NCBI RefSeq assembly: GCF_000024225.1
Contig: NC_013203.1
Span: 744,001-808,000 of the forward strand
Direction of reading: 5' to 3'
Origin: Lancefieldella parvula DSM 20469
GTDB lineage: Bacteria; Actinomycetota; Coriobacteriia; Coriobacteriales; Atopobiaceae
Length of the DNA: 64,000 nt
Under the pieces are notes generated by a model, which made no database searches, had not been told where the DNA came from, and saw only the letters and a program-made list of their open reading frames with translations. Positions within the stretch are counted from its first letter, which is position 1. Every line of letters starts with the position of its first letter. Position numbers and translations under genes: made by a program. Shown here one piece after another: positions 61,676 through 64,000 of this stretch.

Positions 61676-63058
61676 ATGGAACAGCGCGCAGACTACGGAA
61701 ATACAAAATCTGGTGGGCTTGGTGCACTCATCGAGTCTGTTGAAGAGGGTAGTCCTGCGTGGAAGGCTGGCCTTGAGCCAGGCATGATTATCGAGAAGGT
61801 CAATGGCGTAGTACCAAAAGACCTGATTGATTGGCGTTGGGAAGCTGACGGCTCTATCTGTGAGCTTGAAGTTTCTGTTCCTGGTGATGATGAGCTCTAT
61901 GAGTGCGTGCTTGAACGTGAGTCTGGAGAAGACTGGGGCGTTGACTTTGTTGACGTGCTCTTTGACGGCATCAAGACCTGCGTAAACGCTTGTCAGTTCT
62001 GCTTTATGGCCATGCTGCCAGAAGACATGCGTCCTTCACTTTCTATTAGAGATGACGATTATCGCCTGAGTTTCTTGCAGGGCAATTTTGTTACCCTCAC
62101 TAACCTCACTGATGAGGATGTTGAGCGCATCATTTCTCATAAGCTTGAGCCTATGAACGTCTCGCTGCATGCAATTTCATCTGATGTCCGTCGCAATCTT
62201 ATTGGTCCTCATGCTGCTCGAGGTATTGAAGTTCTTAAGAAACTTATGGATGCTGGAATTGAGATTCATGGTCAGATTGTCCTGTGTCCTAATATCAATG
62301 ACGGTGAAGAGCTTGATAAAACACTTGATTGGGTAGAGGCTCATCAGCAGATTACCTCTTTAGCCATTGTTCCGCTTGGCTATACCAAAGACTCCAAGCG
62401 CTTTACGCATTCTTATTCTGATGACGTAGAGCTGTCCCGCTCTGTAGTCAAAATTGTTGAGCCATATCAGGAGCGTGCGCATGCTTCTTTAGGTATTACA
62501 CGCTTTCAGCTCTCTGACGAGTTTTATGTAGATGCTCAGCTTCCTATTCCACCTGCATATACGTATGACGGCTACCCACAGTTCTACGATGGCATTGGTA
62601 TGCTCAGAAGCTTCCTCGACGAGGCTGAAGAGGTCTGCAACTCTATGCGTACCGCTCTCGATGAGGCAGATACCTATCTTTCTGTCCGATCTCGCAAGAT
62701 TTTGCTAATCGTAGGCGAAGCTGCTCAACAAACTATTCAGACTTTTTGCGACAACTGGTCAGCTAACGGAAACGTTTCTACCTTTGCCGTGCGCAACGAT
62801 TTCTTTGGTGGAGACGTTAATGTCACAGGGCTTATCTGCGCCGTTGATCTTCTCGCCCAGGTACCAGAGGACCTTACTAACGTTTTGATAGTACTTCCTG
62901 AGGTCATGTTTAACTTTGACAAAGTTACTCTTGATGGCATGTCACTGGCCGATTTAACTGCGCAGCTAGAGACTCGCGGAGCAAAGGTAATCATGTCAAT
63001 TCCTGGTCCCACAAATATTGCCAAGTCTTGCATTAAAGCACTCAAAGAGTGGGATTAG
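61676..63058 (+). CDS. DUF512 family PDZ/radical SAM-like protein
   Basis: The 460-residue protein begins with a PDZ-like domain (IESVEEGSPAWKAGLEPGM), then a radical SAM-like core with CVNACQFCFMA (Cys-x3-Cys-x2-Cys) and FLQGNFVTLTNLTDED, and ends in the DUF512 domain (TFAVRNDFFGGDVNVTGLI). The family lies next to der across Gram-positive bacteria, as here; its reaction is not known. Confidence 0.93.
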   Translation: MEQRADYGNTKSGGLGALIESVEEGSPAWKAGLEPGMIIEKVNGVVPKDLIDWRWEADGSICELEVSVPGDDELYECVLERESGEDWGVDFVDVLFDGIKTCVNACQFCFMAMLPEDMRPSLSIRDDDYRLSFLQGNFVTLTNLTDEDVERIISHKLEPMNVSLHAISSDVRRNLIGPHAARGIEVLKKLMDAGIEIHGQIVLCPNINDGEELDKTLDWVEAHQQITSLAIVPLGYTKDSKRFTHSYSDDVELSRSVVKIVEPYQERAHASLGITRFQLSDEFYVDAQLPIPPAYTYDGYPQFYDGIGMLRSFLDEAEEVCNSMRTALDEADTYLSVRSRKILLIVGEAAQQTIQTFCDNWSANGNVSTFAVRNDFFGGDVNVTGLICAVDLLAQVPEDLTNVLIVLPEVMFNFDKVTLDGMSLADLTAQLETRGAKVIMSIPGPTNIAKSCIKALKEWD

Positions 63059-63104
63059 CCACGTATTGCTGGTATTATTAAACCAACTGAATGAAAGGTG
63101 AGAC

Positions 63105-64000
63105 ATGGCTAAGCCCATTGTTGCTATTGTTGGACGTCCAAATGTTGGTAAGTCCACCCTGGTAAATAGAATTGCCGAGAAACGCGATGCAATTGTGCAC
63201 GAGTCAAGGGGAGTAACCCGAGACCGTTCATATCACGATGCTGACTGGAATGGTCGTGAGTTTAAACTTATTGATACCGGCGGTATTGAGTCAATCAAAT
63301 CTCAGGATCGCTTTGCTCCACACATTCGCGAGCAGGCTCTTCTTGCTTGCGATGAAGCCGACGTTATTGTCTTTGTGGTAGACGGTACTACCGGTGTTAC
63401 CGACGAAGACGAAGAAGTTGCACGCATTGTTCGCAAAAGCACTAAGCCCGTGTTCCTGGTTGTAAACAAGAAAGATAACCCTGCTACTGAGCAGGATGGT
63501 CTTTGGGACTTCTACGCACTTGGTTGCGGAGAGCCTATGCCACTGTCTGCTTCACATGGTCATGGTACTGGTGATTTGCTGGATGACATTGTTAACGCAT
63601 TCCCTGAGGCAGATGAAGAGCCAGAGGATGACGGTATTTTAAACCTTGCAATTATTGGTCGTCCAAACGTAGGTAAGTCATCACTTGCAAATCGTCTTGC
63701 AAATAAGAAGCGCTCTATTGTCTCTGATGTTGCCGGTACTACGCGCGACGCTATTGACACCATGATTGAGTGGAAGGGAACTCCCATTCGTCTTGTTGAT
63801 ACTGCGGGCATTCGTAAGAAAAGCCAGGTACATGAAGACGTTGAGTACTATAGTCTAGTTAGAGGCTTGCAGGCAATGGATCGCGCAGACATCTGTCTTC
63901 TTGTTGTTGACGCCTCTGTTGGTGTTACTGAGCAAGACCAAAAACTTGCTAATATGGCCGTAGAGCGTGGATGTGCGCTGGTGCTCTTGCTTAACAAGTG
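63105..64000 (+). CDS. der: Double-domain GTPase Der/EngA, 5' part
   Basis: Der has two tandem GTPase domains and is needed for 50S assembly. The visible 298 codons contain GRPNVGKSTLVNRI, ESRGVTRDRSYHDADW, DTGG, then NKKD; the second domain begins with GRPNVGKSSLANRL, VAGTTRDAID and DTAGIRKKSQV. The gene runs off the window end before the KH-like C-terminal domain. ATG after AAAGGTGAG. Confidence 0.96.
   Translation, partial: MAKPIVAIVGRPNVGKSTLVNRIAEKRDAIVHESRGVTRDRSYHDADWNGREFKLIDTGGIESIKSQDRFAPHIREQALLACDEADVIVFVVDGTTGVTDEDEEVARIVRKSTKPVFLVVNKKDNPATEQDGLWDFYALGCGEPMPLSASHGHGTGDLLDDIVNAFPEADEEPEDDGILNLAIIGRPNVGKSSLANRLANKKRSIVSDVAGTTRDAIDTMIEWKGTPIRLVDTAGIRKKSQVHEDVEYYSLVRGLQAMDRADICLLVVDASVGVTEQDQKLANMAVERGCALVLLLNK

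Overview
This window is chromosomal DNA from a bacterium with moderate GC (mid-40s % by eye). Gene content and order suggest an actinobacterium of class Coriobacteriia, close to Atopobium/Lancefieldella. The evidence is the paired TIGR03960/DUF2344 radical-SAM genes before rplU-rpmA, the non-mevalonate (MEP) isoprenoid genes, a Cmk-PlsC fusion, two-subunit glycyl-tRNA synthetase, PPDK, and GTG/TTG starts mixed with ATG. The taxonomic call is an inference. Almost every gene is on the + strand; only dinB and a ZIP transporter are on the - strand. I see no rRNA, CRISPR array, insertion sequence, prophage or plasmid gene.

Layout. 1-3760: end of a P-type ATPase, a zinc-ribbon membrane protein, a cyclophilin and a TPR protein. 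3832-10760: the rod-shape/elongation cluster mreB-mreC-mreD-PBP2-rodA plus a DUF697 protein. 10774-14296: two radical-SAM-related genes and rplU-rpmA. 14410-17980: a tryptophan-codon leader peptide and attenuator, then a complete ECF transporter (TrpP-like S subunit, fused double ATPase, T subunit). 18053-21440: obg-nadD-yqeK-rsfS. 21451-22785: dinB (- strand) behind a LexA-like box. 22973-25472: rpsP-khpA-rimM-trmD-lepB. 25506-32014: glyQS, a half-length PPDK regulatory protein, and ppdK. 32129-39863: dgt, rplS, rnhB, yraN, comM, dprA, trmFO and a Xer recombinase. 40125-50417: rpsB-tsf, pyrH-frr-uppS-cdsA-dxr-rseP-ispG-proS. 50435-52665: a ZIP transporter (- strand), three tRNAs and two small membrane proteins. 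52795-64000: a VOC-like protein, an ABC-F ATPase, an M50 protease, scpAB-rluB, a phosphatase, cmk-plsC, ispH, a DUF512 protein and the start of der.

The genes are mainly housekeeping: wall elongation, ribosome and tRNA maturation, lipid and isoprenoid precursors (uppS, cdsA, dxr, ispG, ispH), chromosome organisation (scpAB, xer) and DNA uptake/processing (comM, dprA).

Two observations stand out. First, a ribosome-dependent tryptophan attenuator (three consecutive Trp codons, a terminator and a competing pairing) controls an ECF vitamin-type transporter rather than trp biosynthesis, which makes the substrate very probably tryptophan. Second, an 8-base word, GGCGAGAA, occurs 27 times in 64 kb in balanced orientation. 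Nineteen copies are preceded by T, and 24 of 27 have C four bases after the word (TGGCGAGAAnnnC). Copies are over-represented between genes, and one inverted pair forms a terminator-like hairpin after tRNA genes. This resembles a DNA-uptake-sequence family, which I do not know to be described in Actinobacteria. Other leads are a PPDK regulatory protein cut to its N-terminal half, a site-2 protease with a roughly 110-residue inserted domain, SD-sequestering leaders on rpsB and rplS, and a strong terminator for rsfS buried inside the convergent dinB gene.
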